NCBI GenBank assembly: GCA_007844125.1
Contig: CM017563.1
Location: 36,761,837-36,825,836, forward strand
DNA from: Sinonovacula constricta
Taxonomy: Eukaryota; Mollusca; Bivalvia; Cardiida; Solecurtidae
Length of the DNA stretch: 64,000 bases
Direction of reading: 5' to 3'
The notes under the pieces were generated by a model that was given only the letters and a program-made list of their open reading frames with translations, ran no database searches and was not told where the DNA came from. Position 1 is the first letter of the stretch, and every line of letters starts with the position of its first letter. This document shows, piece after piece, positions 1 through 11,030 of the stretch. The position numbers and the translations under genes are program-made.

Positions 1-176
1 GAGCCAGCATATGTGTTTTTGCTGTGAATAATACGCCAGAGTAGATCAATAATGATATATAAGCTGACTAAACAATATACATATGCTTGGTTAATTAATG
101 TGTAAAACGTGGCTATTCAGTCCTTTTTATTGTATGCAATAAGCACATTACGTGATCTAATTATAAATTCCATTAA

Positions 177-340
177 GCTCATTTTGGCAAGACTGGTTCC
201 ATATTACTCGCCTACTGGTTTATACAGTATGCGAGCAGGAAACCAGCTGATATGTCAGTTGTTATGGGCTGCCTTGAGAACTTGAGGGATTATAGCAGGT
301 TGTACATAGCAGCTGAAATAATGGAAACAACGACAAAAAG
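177..340 (+). CDS. Exon-like open stretch, unrecognised
   Basis: This 55-codon stretch is open from just after a TAA at 174 and ends at AAAAAG followed by GTAAAC, a strong splice-donor match at 340/341. The reading includes FGKTGSILLAYWFIQYA and later MGCLENLRDYSRLYIAA, a well mixed composition in a patch richer in GC than its surroundings. A good acceptor (TCTCTATATAATTTCAG) ends at 507, but the joined frame would meet TAA at once. No family is recognised. Stretches of this length are common by chance here, so this is only a candidate exon or exon remnant. Confidence 0.2.
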
Positions 341-642
341 GTAAACGACCTTTCTATTCTGACACCGAGCTGTTAATGACATGAATACCATAATTTAACG
401 CATCTTAACTGGTAACAGATGTTAATGTTAAACGGTTAAGGTGTGAACAATTAACGTTAGATCAAGAAACACTATGGTCTTTATCGTGTTTCTCTATATA
501 ATTTCAGTTAAGTCTAACCAAATTGGTTAAAGTCTTCTCTGGAACGTTCGCTTACATCCCTTAACTCAAATTGGGAAAAAACGAAATAAAAATCGAATGA
601 AAAGCATTTCTATAGCAAATTTGAAAACCTGAAAAAAAAAAT

Positions 643-730
643 GGGTTGTCGTGGGATTCGAACCTACATCTAAATAAAAAAACAAATACCTCCCAGACGA
701 GTGGGATGTACTAACCACACTTTATCAAGG
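643..730 (-). repeat. tRNA-like sequence, likely SINE head or tRNA pseudogene
   Basis: Read on the minus strand, GTGGTTAGTAC is an A-box-like D-arm segment. It is followed by CATCCCACTCGTCTGGGAGG (an anticodon-arm-like stem TCCCA/TGGGA) and by GGTTCGAATCC, a perfect Pol III B box. A run of about ten T follows directly (A-run on plus at 632-641) and would serve as a Pol III terminator. The acceptor arms do not pair convincingly and the variable region is inflated by a T-rich insertion, so this is not a functional tRNA. An (AAT)n tract abuts the head side. Confidence 0.55.
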
Positions 731-737
731 ACAGCTG

Positions 738-774
<37 letters not shown>

Positions 775-841
775 TAATAATAATAATAATAATAATAATG
801 AAAATAATAATAATAACAACAACAACATCAACAACAACAAC

Positions 842-874
<33 letters not shown>
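738..874. repeat. (AAT)n microsatellite with AAC interruptions
   Basis: Near-continuous AAT units, with an AAC-rich block around 814-845. Open frames through it read as poly-Asn and are artefacts of the repeat. Confidence 0.95.
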
Positions 875-876
<2 letters not shown>

Positions 877-2165
877 ACTTTAGTTCATTCGTACTTGTTA
901 AATGATCTATTTATATTTTTTGATTTTGTAAAAATCGCTTTCCGACCTGAGTACACCTGTAAACAGATACATCTAATGTAGGAGTTGTGAAAATAACACA
1001 GAATACTGCCATTCTTAATAAGGCTTCGTAAATGTTTTATGCATCTGTTCGTATTGAAATAGAGCTACGTAATCGAATGTAAAAGAATGTAGGCGTAGTT
1101 TTATGCGAATGCTGTGACATGCTCAGATCGATTGCTGATAAGGTCAGCAAGGTTAGCAAGTGCTGAGCACAATTAGAATACATTATTCAATATATTTGCA
1201 TGTAAAATACTTAGTTTCAATGGCTTGAATAACTGGCGTTTTCTGGTTAAAATTAAAGGAAACAAAGTTAGTTAATAGTTCCTAAGTACTAGGTCTATTT
1301 CCAGATCAAAGCCAAACAATACCACGTGATCGATCATTTCAAACGTACACAATGACCAATATATTACAAAATGGCCGACTTGGGTATTTTCACATGTTAA
1401 TAATGATGTTGGGTCAAACAAGAATGTATGTTCTCATGCTCGCAATAAATACTGTACTGAAAGAATACTGTATGTTGTTTATATTACATGGTATATCGTG
1501 TTAACTAAACATTGTATTTTACTTTCCTAGCAGCCATACACGTGCACGTGAAAGTGAATTGTATTCCATTTACGTGTTGTTGCACTATCATAGAGGCAGT
1601 AAATAGAAATGGTTAAATTAAACGTGACAAGTAGATTGTGTTGCTCAGAAGCTTTAAGATACAGTTACAGCAGTTCGAAGAAGTTCATTAACAGGTACTT
1701 TACCCTCACTGAATATTACTCTGAAATCACAATACTGTCAACATAGCTTATTAAGAAAAAAGTAATGTTTTCCCAATTTTTTTTTCTTCATTCTTTATCA
1801 GATCAACTGCAACATAGTATATTTTGGTAATGCAATAATTTCATTGTCTTCGAAGCGTGAAATTCAACTGAAATACTTTCACTTTTGATATAATGCATTT
1901 AACGAGACATGATAAAAGAGAAAATAAAACTCAAACCCCTTCACTTTTTAAGTACGAATTTTAATAATAGGTAGAGTAAATGTATCGTTTCTATAGCTTT
2001 TAGACATTAAAATTCCATTTTCGAGCTTAGTTGAAACTTAAGGCCATAAGAGTTTTAAGTTTGGAGAGCTTTATACGGGCTTTTTACAAACTAACTGTCT
2101 GATGATTAGTTCTTTAAACCTCGCAAATACATTCCACATCCGACTATAACCATAATGTTAAACAG
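875..2165. other. AT-rich DNA, no gene seen
   Basis: Nothing here is long enough or conserved enough to call. A short stop-free run near 1095-1165 and two CACGTG hexamers at about 1541-1552 are the only local irregularities. Confidence 0.5.
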
Positions 2166-2252
2166 AATTTCTCTCTCTTTCTCCCCCTCTCTCTGTCTCT
2201 CTCTGTGTCTCTGTCTGTCTCTCTCTCTCTGTGCCTCTCTCTTCTCTCTCTC

Positions 2253-2304
<52 letters not shown>

Positions 2305-2310
2305 TCTCTA
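2166..2310. repeat. (CT)n microsatellite, imperfect
   Basis: Pyrimidine tract of CT units with GT and CC interruptions, purest at 2260-2300. The overlapping Leu/Ser-rich and Arg/Glu-rich frames are repeat artefacts. Confidence 0.95.
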
Positions 2311-2828
2311 ATTGCACACCATATTTTGTTATATGACTAATTGATGTATGTGTCAAAATGTCTATTTAGTAATTATAATCCATTAATCATGTTAACATAA
2401 AAGATGCCAGATGCAATCTCCCACTGAATCATTCATTTGATATATATCTGCTCTTCAGCTATTGCTTTCATGACAAACAATTGTTCTGTGTAATAATTCG
2501 AATATTTGGAGATGGAATAGTTTGAGAATGAGTTAGAAACACGATTCAATTTTAATAAATAAGTTTAAATGTCGCTCTTTCGATCATTGAATTTTCTTTA
2601 GATCTGTATCACTATTATAATTCTAACGTAATTTAGCAAGTGATAAACGGCTTTGTTTCTAAATGTGTAAGCAAACCACAATCAGTCAATTACTAATCTG
2701 AACCTGAAACTGTCACACTTGGCCTCGAGCACATTGAAGTAATACACCTTATAATTATTGAACTATAATAACATGAACATCAGTAATTTTTTAAATATAC
2801 TGAAAGCAGGATATTAACAGTCATATAA

Positions 2829-3026
2829 CGTGATAATAAGATAAACTTGAATGCGAACTTTGATTGGCCAATTGCGGTGGTATCGGCTGCCCATACCGAC
2901 GTAATATTAATCCGCAGGATGCCAGTTGATGGCAATATGGATTTATTTAAAATAAGAAGATTTAAGCAGCAAATATTCATGTATATTTTGTGGAATTCTT
3001 ATATTCATAACAGGATATTTTGCTGA
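2829..3026 (+). CDS. Exon-like open stretch, unrecognised
   Basis: There are 65 open codons between a TAA and a TGA. The best part reads NFDWPIAVVSAAHTDVILI followed by RRMPVDGNMDLF, with a balanced composition unlike the surrounding poly-F/I/K noise. The opposite strand is also open over much of the interval (2780-2980), so the strand is uncertain. No convincing splice donor or start was found. Length alone is not significant. Confidence 0.13.
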   Translation, partial: RDNKINLNANFDWPIAVVSAAHTDVILIRRMPVDGNMDLFKIRRFKQQIFMYILWNSYIHNRIFC

Positions 3027-3689
3027 CTAAAATATATGGTAACCATATAATATTGTGTGTCGGAACCTAGTAAATCCAGTAGAAAAAATATATGTAATTT
3101 GTCAAAATGGACAATGTAGAAGTAATCATCGTACTTTTTCAAAAGAATTATGCCAATTATTATGTTCAATATTGACTGATATATTCTTCGAGTTTAATAA
3201 TCGAAAGACGTTTAATTGAAATCCAATTATGACAATACATATAATACAATAATAAAACAGATATTTATGGTCATAAACAAATAAATGAAACGGTGCTTGC
3301 TGTTGGGCTGTCATTTTAGTTTAAATATGTATAAAATTTATTGAGACAATTCGATTCTCAATTTCACATTCCATTTGCTTGTTTTTTTCGATCAAGTTAC
3401 AGTCATCCAACCTTTCCACGAGAATAAAAATAACAGAAAATATGGAAACGTTTTATTTAAGAATATGCTTCGTAATACTCGTTACTTGATTTAATTATAC
3501 TCTAGTCTTTAAAAAGTATTCTGCAAATATCATTTGGGACCAGTACAATGGTTTACAAATCTGAAAGAGTTAAAAACATGACTGATTCAAATAATTCAAA
3601 AGTAACAATCTTATTAAGTTAAAACTTAAAATGTCGCTTTTGGCCAGTTTTCTGTTTTTCTTTCAATCTGAAAAAACCGTCCGAAAAAA

Positions 3690-3781
3690 CAACAAAACAC
3701 ACACACAAAAAAAAACAAAAAAAAAACAAAACAACAACAAAGAACAAACAAAAACAAAACAATAACAACAACAAAAAGACA
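3690..3781. repeat. A-rich simple repeat (CAAAA/AAC units)
   Basis: Low-complexity run of A with C spaced every 3-7 bases. On the minus strand it gives Phe/Cys/Val-rich frames (3619-3844) that should not be taken as genes. Confidence 0.85.
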
Positions 3782-4177
3782 AAGATTACAACAACACATT
3801 CTTTTGCAGACTTCAAACTTAAAGAAATGTATTTTAATCATCACTGTGTTGTTCTAGGAGAAGCAAAACATGATTTAAACAAGACTAAATGTGAAATGAA
3901 GCAGGAATTCATGCAGACAGCATGATACATTTCAGAGCAATAGGCACTCCTAGGCTCATTCGCCAACAATTCTCATATGTATGACGAGAAAACCCCGCAA
4001 AAATACACATATAGGTACCTATGACGTCATCAAAACAACAAAAATATATGTTTTGCTACCTGCACTAAAAATAAAGTAACAGTTGTATATCTTACGCGAT
4101 GTGAAAGTGATAAATTGCAGTTTAAAGCATTAACTAATCCTATATACTACACCGATCACTTTTTGAAGCACGTTTTT

Positions 4178-4424
4178 ATGGCTCAATCTACCTCCGTCGA
4201 AGAAAATGATCGTGATTCTGTGAGTATCAGTGCATCAGATAAATGTCAGCGATGATTGTCCAGCGGACGGATTTACCCGAGAAGTTCCGATTGATTTTAC
4301 AGATCTACTCGAGGTGAACAGCAAAACCCTTACCATATGTGGCAATGTCGACCTAGTTGCTGGATGATGATAGGCCTCCCCGCTGAAGAAATGCTCAACA
4401 CATATATTTATTTTAAAAATGTGC
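4178..4424 (+). pseudogene. Frameshifted coding remnant, unrecognised
   Basis: An ATG at 4178 opens MAQSTSVEENDRDSVSISAS and stops at 4253. The overlapping next frame is open from 4224 to 4364 and continues with SDDCPADGFTREVPIDFTD and LLEVNSKTLTICGNVDLVAG. After its TGA, the following frame reads MMIGLPAEEMLNTYIYF to about 4424. Three successive frames, each acidic and well mixed in a relatively GC-rich patch, suggest one old coding sequence broken by small indels. An acidic Ser-rich start of this kind occurs in transposon-encoded and cellular proteins alike, so no family is claimed. Confidence 0.35.
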
Positions 4425-5149
4425 TACATTATTGAATGGTAAACTTAGTAAGAAAATATAATGATAGCCAACAAAAAAAGCAACACAACACTAACATATT
4501 TAGTTATTAACTTTTAATTTCAATTGTGTATTAGGAGCTGTTTCACAGCAAGTAAAATATGGGTTATAAGACAATATTTAATATTTGCCATAGACTCAAT
4601 ACAAATGTCCAATTCTCAGTGACATTGTGTTCACTTCCAAAACATTTGACATGTTGGTTGAAAGGCAAATTCCCATTAAGCTCACGATTGCTTTATACTT
4701 CAAACTAGAATTGCAGTTAAAAGCCTGTCAGAGAGAATTTACTGTAGCCACAGACTACACTTGAGTTTACTGACTTCTGAATTGCAAAGCATGCTGAGGT
4801 CAGTAAAACCAATATTATTGCATTTTATTACAAAATTGCTTACTTGATTGTGTCGTCAAGCAATTGCTTCGTAACTTGAACACGAGTAGCACGACATTTG
4901 TTTAAGTGCCTTAATATAAGATACCATGGCATATTCTTTCTTGAAATGTGTCATTAGCATGCAGCATTTTTCATCCTGACTATATCCTATTTATAGATAT
5001 TTAATTGGGAAACAACTTTTTTCAACCTATATCAATCCCTCACGACTGCCCTCTATCTCTTGAGTAGAACCAAAATTCAGGCGCTGAGTACCTGGAGCAA
5101 TGTACTGTAAATAGTCTTGCTAAAAGACTAAGATCATTTGCTCAGTTTT
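4425..5149. other. AT-rich DNA, no gene seen
   Basis: No open frame, repeat or RNA signal stands out in this stretch. Confidence 0.5.
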
Positions 5150-5228
5150 GGGGTTCGAGCCCGGGACCATTCGATCCAGAGCCCTCCGATAGGGATTCCA
5201 ACGTCTTAATCAGCAGACCACAGACGCT
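5150..5228 (-). repeat. tRNA-like sequence, likely old SINE head
   Basis: On the minus strand TGCTGATTAAGACGTTGGA resembles the D arm and A box of a Ser/Leu-type tRNA. It is followed by a long-variable-arm-like region and by GGCTCGAACCC, a one-mismatch B box. The plus strand of the same site also shows GGTTCGAGCCC because the B box is partly palindromic, but only the minus strand has a matching A box at the right distance. No tail or target-site duplication was identified. Confidence 0.4.
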
Positions 5229-6888
5229 GTAAACCAAATACTATTCACCTAAACTAATTCATTTGCAATAGTTTTAACCAATTTAAATAAATACACCAAG
5301 ATATGAAATCCAGTTCCTTGCACAGCTTACCATCGAAAGAGATTGTTTGTACATCTATCGCTTGTATGTCTCTTTGTAGCAAGCTTCCATTGCGTGATTT
5401 GATCGTTGATTATATAAATTTTTCCCTCTAGGCATTTAAGAATTGCATTTGGGAGGTTGAGCATACATGTCATGCTCACAAATTTTTATTATAGTTGAGA
5501 TGATTGTACAGATTATCATTATATTTGCTAACCGCCCTTTAATATTTGTACTAAAGTCCACGCTTGCACTACAATATGGACGATATGGTTGACAACGGAT
5601 TAGATATATTTGCTAAGGGAAAAAAATTGTATACCACTATCAAGATTGCTTACATATCGCAAACAATGATAATTGTTTTATATACAATAAAATGTGCATT
5701 AAAATATAAAAATATCAAATTTGCAAAATATCTTCTTAAATGTCATAGTTTAAGATTCCATGTTTATCGCTATAAGGATGTCCACGCTTGCAGAACACGA
5801 TTAAATGTCAGCGTTTGTTTTGTTTAAGAATATACATAACTTCTAACTGTCAGGTGACATAATCCAACAAGCAAAAGGTCAAATTCGCTTGTTCTCAAAT
5901 TATCCTAAACATGTCACAGAGTTCAGAACATGCTGTTGATAATACTTGCTTTCATCAATGAGTACTAAGTTTAATACTATGCTATATACCCTTTACGTCT
6001 GACCCACTATAAGGTAACGACTACAATATCCAACATACAGTTTTCAGATAGCGACAATACTGTTGCTGGAACGATAAACTCAATAAACGTTATCATTATC
6101 AGGTGAGAAAACGGCTGATGCGAAGCATCAAAGGTGACGCAAATGATTAAAAAAGAAATGGTGACATACGTTTTTTAATTTAATTAAAAATGGGTTCCTT
6201 CTTTTCCCCTCAATAAAATACAATTAAATAAACAATACAATAAAATAAATATCTCAATGTACCGAATTATGACCCGCTTTTTGTCAGGACTATGGAAGTC
6301 CGCAAAACAAGACTTGTCTCATGTCATTCTGTGAATTTCGGTGAGCATCCCATAGACAGGCGTTGCGCTCCAGCACGTCGCCAATAAATGTCCAAACTGA
6401 TCATGTCAAATTACTTATTTACAGTCATACTGCCAGCTGTTACCAGTCCGAGACCTCAAGAGACTATAACTGATGTCTAGTCAGTAAGTAGTTAAGATGA
6501 ACACTATCGTTAACAAAATGACTTCCCCAGATCAAACAATTTCGATAAACCAGTATGGTCAAAAGTACATGAAATAAGGACATGCGACCAGATTAATAAT
6601 ACAGACGAGTTAATCTTTACAATTAAACTCCGACGTGAAATTTCATCTCACATACATTAAAAAAATTACCCAGTTACGTTTCTTATTGTTCTTGTACTTA
6701 ATGATAAATGCATCAAAACGTAATACATTATCTCTAACTATAAGTAAATTGTTGTTCGAAGTAAAATAATTGCTTTGGACGTTATAAACAACGACATACC
6801 AAAATGTATTGAACATTTGCGGTTCATCTGTACCTGTACTGCTTCCATCTAGTCCTTAGACTCCTGACTATACATGTACATATGAAGA
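5229..6888. other. AT-rich DNA, no gene supported
   Basis: The longest open frame here (5564-5827, plus) starts at a TTG and is Lys/Ile/Tyr-rich with no domain, as expected by chance. A GC-richer patch at 6290-6380 is open for about 35 codons on minus but is too short to call. Confidence 0.5.
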
Positions 6889-7199
6889 GATGGATGGTAC
6901 ATAGTAATCGATTATTAATAATTTAACCAATGTTCATTGAATTGTTGGCCTTTACAAACACCATTTCCCACACAAAACCATTCATCTGCTTCATTTTTGC
7001 TGTAAGGGACTTGATAACTTGCATTATTATTTTTTACATATCAATAGATGGATGGTACATACATGATGGTGCCACGAAGAAATCGATTATTAATTATTCA
7101 ACAAATGTTAATTGAACGGTTGGCCTGTAATAACATAATTTCCCACACAAAACTACACTTATGCTTCACTTTTGCTGTAAATTAAATAGAAGAGACTTG
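6889..7199 (+). repeat. Diverged tandem duplication, period about 157 bp
   Basis: Unit 1 (6889-7014) and unit 2 (7046-7199) share in order GATGGATGGTACATA, then ATCGATTATTAAT, then TTGGCCT, then TTTCCCACACAAAAC, and finally CTTCA.TTTTGCTGTAA and GACTTG. The order and orientation are identical and the spacing differs only by small indels. No coding content is evident. A third unit was not found on either side. Confidence 0.8.
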
Positions 7200-10100
7200 G
7201 TCCATTAGATTGCAAGTTATTTTAAAGCAAAGCAATTACTTGGCTGAATTTTGTATTGCAAACATGTATATGAACACATTAACGCATAATTGGTTTCGTG
7301 AGAAAACATGCTGAGGTAAGGTCATTGCTCGACAACAGTTTGCGTTTAACCTATTTCTCTTTTATGTTGGCTTAGTTAACACCTTCGTTTATGTAAGATA
7401 GTTTTATATGCTGGTGATTGAATAAAGTATGTATGAGTAGCAGTAATCAGCCTTATCACTAATGTTCAAACGTGTGATGGGCAATCCGTTCCAGTTATGT
7501 TGTTGAAGACTGAAGGAAATAAACATCAAAAGCATCAGTTTGTTTATACTGATTGGCACAATATTTTGCCATGGCTCAAATCTAATACGTTCAGAGCTGT
7601 GCAGTCACGAAAGTGTGTAGTTTCACAGATTGGGGGTACATATTATTTAGAATTATAACTGAAATCTTTCTCTAGTGAACTCTGGGTACAGAAATTCCCA
7701 AATACTTTGAAACCATATTTCTTAAAAATATTTACACATAATAATCACTGAATGGTGATGTGATACGAAATACTGTAAGCACTTACATGCACCGATGAAG
7801 CCTTGACAAAGGTAAACACTAACAATGGCAGCACATTCATGAAGCTCGCTAGGAAATATGTTAAAAAACCCCAGAAAACTTTGCTTGTCCGTTGCGTAGC
7901 TATGGGCACAAAGGGAAAGAGTGGGTAATTTGTAAAATAGAATATATTTAATGTGTGTGCTTTCAATTATAATGATGACTTAAGTAGTCCGTCTTACAGA
8001 TCCAGTAATGGAGAAATAAAATAACTTTGAGCAGCGGAAGCGCGTCATTACCCCCGTGCCTTAAAATGGCTTTATTGTAAAACGCTATCACCTCTTCAAT
8101 AACCGGTTTTAGTTTGTTAACCGACAAATCCCACTAAACTGCTAAGTGCATAGTTTCATCTGCTTTTCATCGTTGATTCTTTTTTTTTTTCAAAAATTAG
8201 AAAGGGAAACAATAAGAAAACAAAAATGTTATGTTTAACTGTCGACTCAAGGAGGCTCATCCGAAATAAGAAGTATCAGAATAAGTCCTTCATCTCGAAC
8301 GGGGCTCATACCCACGCGGTGAGAGGCTGATCAGTCGTAGCATTTATAAATCCACAACTCTGCGTCGACAAATTTCGACATGATCTATATATTCTAACAA
8401 ATTTCGTGACCATTTACAATATCTATGTTTGTCTATGAACCATGTTCGCTTTTCTTTGACGTAGTTTACATAATTAGCAACTGGATGTGATTTTAAACAG
8501 ACCATGGATTAATGAGATTGAAGTCGTCTGATACAAAACATGTATGGAACATCATTATTGAAAAGAGACCGAATGTAGGTTCATTTCGGTAAATTTTAGA
8601 GTACACATTCTTAGAAGTATTTGGACAGTGAGTTCAAGGCCTATTAAAATCTTGATTGAATGAATTTCTGGCAGTATTACGTTTTTGATTCCCCTCGTTT
8701 TTCCGTCAATAAACCAGTTACATATTCTGTAATTTAACACTAGTGTAATACAGCGATTGATGACGTCATCATATTGCAAATCGTCTTATACATGTACTAC
8801 CTGTTTACCAAGTATTGCTGCTAAGATCTCGTAAAATCGTATATTGGCGATAAAAAGCATGTGATAAAAAGAATCGGACACCCGTTGTCTTTTAGTACAA
8901 ACTTTAAAACCCCGTCCAATAAGAATGATAGTAACCTCGCCATAGGATCGCTTACTATAACTGTTCATGAATTATTTTAATAATTGTCTGAATCAAATCC
9001 CCACTCGAGTCAGATCGACGCAAATTGTACATAAATGAAGTGCTGATCTTGTGGTTCTATGCGACATCTTACGACGCTTAGCTATGACCAAGTCGCTATA
9101 AAATGTTAGAAAGTATACTTGAATAGGCATATGGCCGCATTCCTTATATTTTCCTTATATGTTTCATGTTCTACAAATATAATTTTAGGAATTCACCATA
9201 AAACATTGTGTATATGTCGAAATTAAATTTAAAATAGCACTTTTTCCAGGAAGAAGCATTTATATTTGAACTTTAATTAGCTGTTAAATAGAGTGACATG
9301 TCAAGAGAAATTGCCTTAGCAAGTGTCACTATATATATTTTTTTAATTTACTAAATTTACTACTTTTAAGGTAAAACGTTATATTGCCATTAACTTGAAC
9401 AACTTACTCGGTATAAACGTTGAATTAGAAAAAATATGTCGATGATTGCGTTTGGCATATTTTCCCATCGCATTCATATCGTACAATCGCTTAGAGCCAG
9501 TATTGTCCCATTAATACAGTCATCGACATAATTAGGCCGTCACGTCAAGTCCGATAACTCTAATGGTAGCTCTTATTTCTAACAGACTCCTGACTTCTTC
9601 CGATTATTTTCATCTAAGAAGAGGATGACAAAGTTTGGACCAAAATTAGTTCATTTAATACATATAGTATGTACCGATTGACATGTGGATAACTTCAGTT
9701 TCCTATAGTTGGTACAAACTTATAAAGCCTGTCTGAGGGTACATTACTAGGGTATTGCCAACCAAAGCTGGCGAGTAGTATTTTATTTAAAAGAGAACAG
9801 TTCAGTTAATTCTTTTCTGATTTGCCTGTCAACAATACCAAATTAAATTGTTTACAATATATTTGTTCATATATGGTGTTATACTTTTGTGGGCATCTAA
9901 AAATTTACCAACAAGCTATACGGGTTGCTTTTAAAATTATATGCGTTAAGACACCTAAGGAAAACGATAATTCGTTTATCAAGCATGCTCATGTCTTCGA
10001 GGGACGATGGATTTTACACAATTCTGTATGAAGTCGTGTAGTCCTCGGTACACCAAAAGATAACGGGCGGCTGATGCGATGGTCTTGGGTTTTGATATTG

Positions 10101-10861
10101 TTACTTCACTAATAAAGGCCAAATATTTAAAGCTTGCATTTTAGACGAAATATAAATTGTATACAGTTTGTTACCGTCGTACAATTATACAAGATATTGT
10201 CATTGTCATTTTATCTAAGTGAAACACAAATTGTAATGACATATTATATGTTAGTATACTAAAGGCAAGCCAAACCGCCGTTTTAATGCTCCATTCACTT
10301 CAGTCGGTATGTGCATAATAAAATAATGATTTTACGATTGGAGTGAAATGAAACTGTATTTCTTGAAAAATTCATATGCGCAATGGTTGAAAATCAAAAA
10401 AATGTTTCCCTATAAGTGAGAAAACTTTATCAATCTCAATTACCCATTTTGTGAGATTGCACAATAGGTATAACTTAGTGATATAGTTTGCCTTTACTTT
10501 TTGACAAGCCAATCTCATATAAATCATCGACATTATATTATTATTTTAGATCTATTACATGGAATCGCCTCACAAAACAAACTTTATATTCTGTTAATGT
10601 CACTGGTTTCATTTGTAATTTCCCTTATTCGTTTTGAAAAATGGACCCAGACGACTTCGGATTGACTGTTTTATTTCAAACTATTTCCTCTTTAGAAATG
10701 TTTAACTTGTCAATGTATTTTACTCGTCCACATGTAGTGCAATTTAGAAAATAAATGACATTTAAAGTTTTGTAACTGTTTATTTCCTCATTTGCTTAGG
10801 CTATTTACTCCTGGTGCAGATGTTTCTTGTGTCACTTTGATAGGGTGTTTCCATTTAAACT
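7200..10861. other. AT-rich DNA, no gene supported
   Basis: Several 60-75 codon frames exist (for example 7745-7966 and 8555-8779 on minus, 9822-10031 on plus). None has recognisable motifs and all lie within chance length. A weak tRNA-like string near 8287-8365 is discussed among the rejected items. Confidence 0.5.
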
Positions 10862-11030
10862 GTCTTGAGAAAAAAATCCTTGGAGAGCAGATTCGAAATT
10901 GAAGCTCTCCGTAAATCTAGTTAAAGCATGTCAGTGGCTTCGTTTGTCGACTGACTTTTGAATAAGGTAACTGTTGGCTTATCTCTATGTACGTTATGTC
11001 TCGTCTCTGTAATTTTTGTCAATATTGCAC
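10862..11030 (-). repeat. Family H repeat, old degenerate copy
   Basis: On plus this reads AGCTCTCCGTAAATCTAG, then GTTAAAGCATGTCAGT, then GTCGACTGACTTTTG and AAGGTAACTGTTGGCTT. This is the reverse-orientation core of the family best seen at 19943-20580 and 50696-51172, with clear mismatches. Downstream TTATGTCTCGTCTCTGT and TTTTGTCA match the type II arm also present at 18430 and 47980. The hairpin stem is damaged here. Confidence 0.7.

Noticed and set aside
701..883. Poly-Asn open frame
   Set aside because: Pure translation of an (AAT)n microsatellite. The frame at 62686-62925 is rejected on the same grounds.
6290..6380. Open minus stretch of about 35 codons in a GC-richer patch
   Set aside because: Too short, with no start, splice pair or homologue that I recognise.
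8287..8365. tRNA-like string on minus (CTGATCAGCCTCTCACCGCG then GGGTATGAGCCCCGTTCG)
   Set aside because: The B-box match is poor, no A box lies at the right distance and no arms pair, so it does not meet the standard of the other tRNA-like heads.
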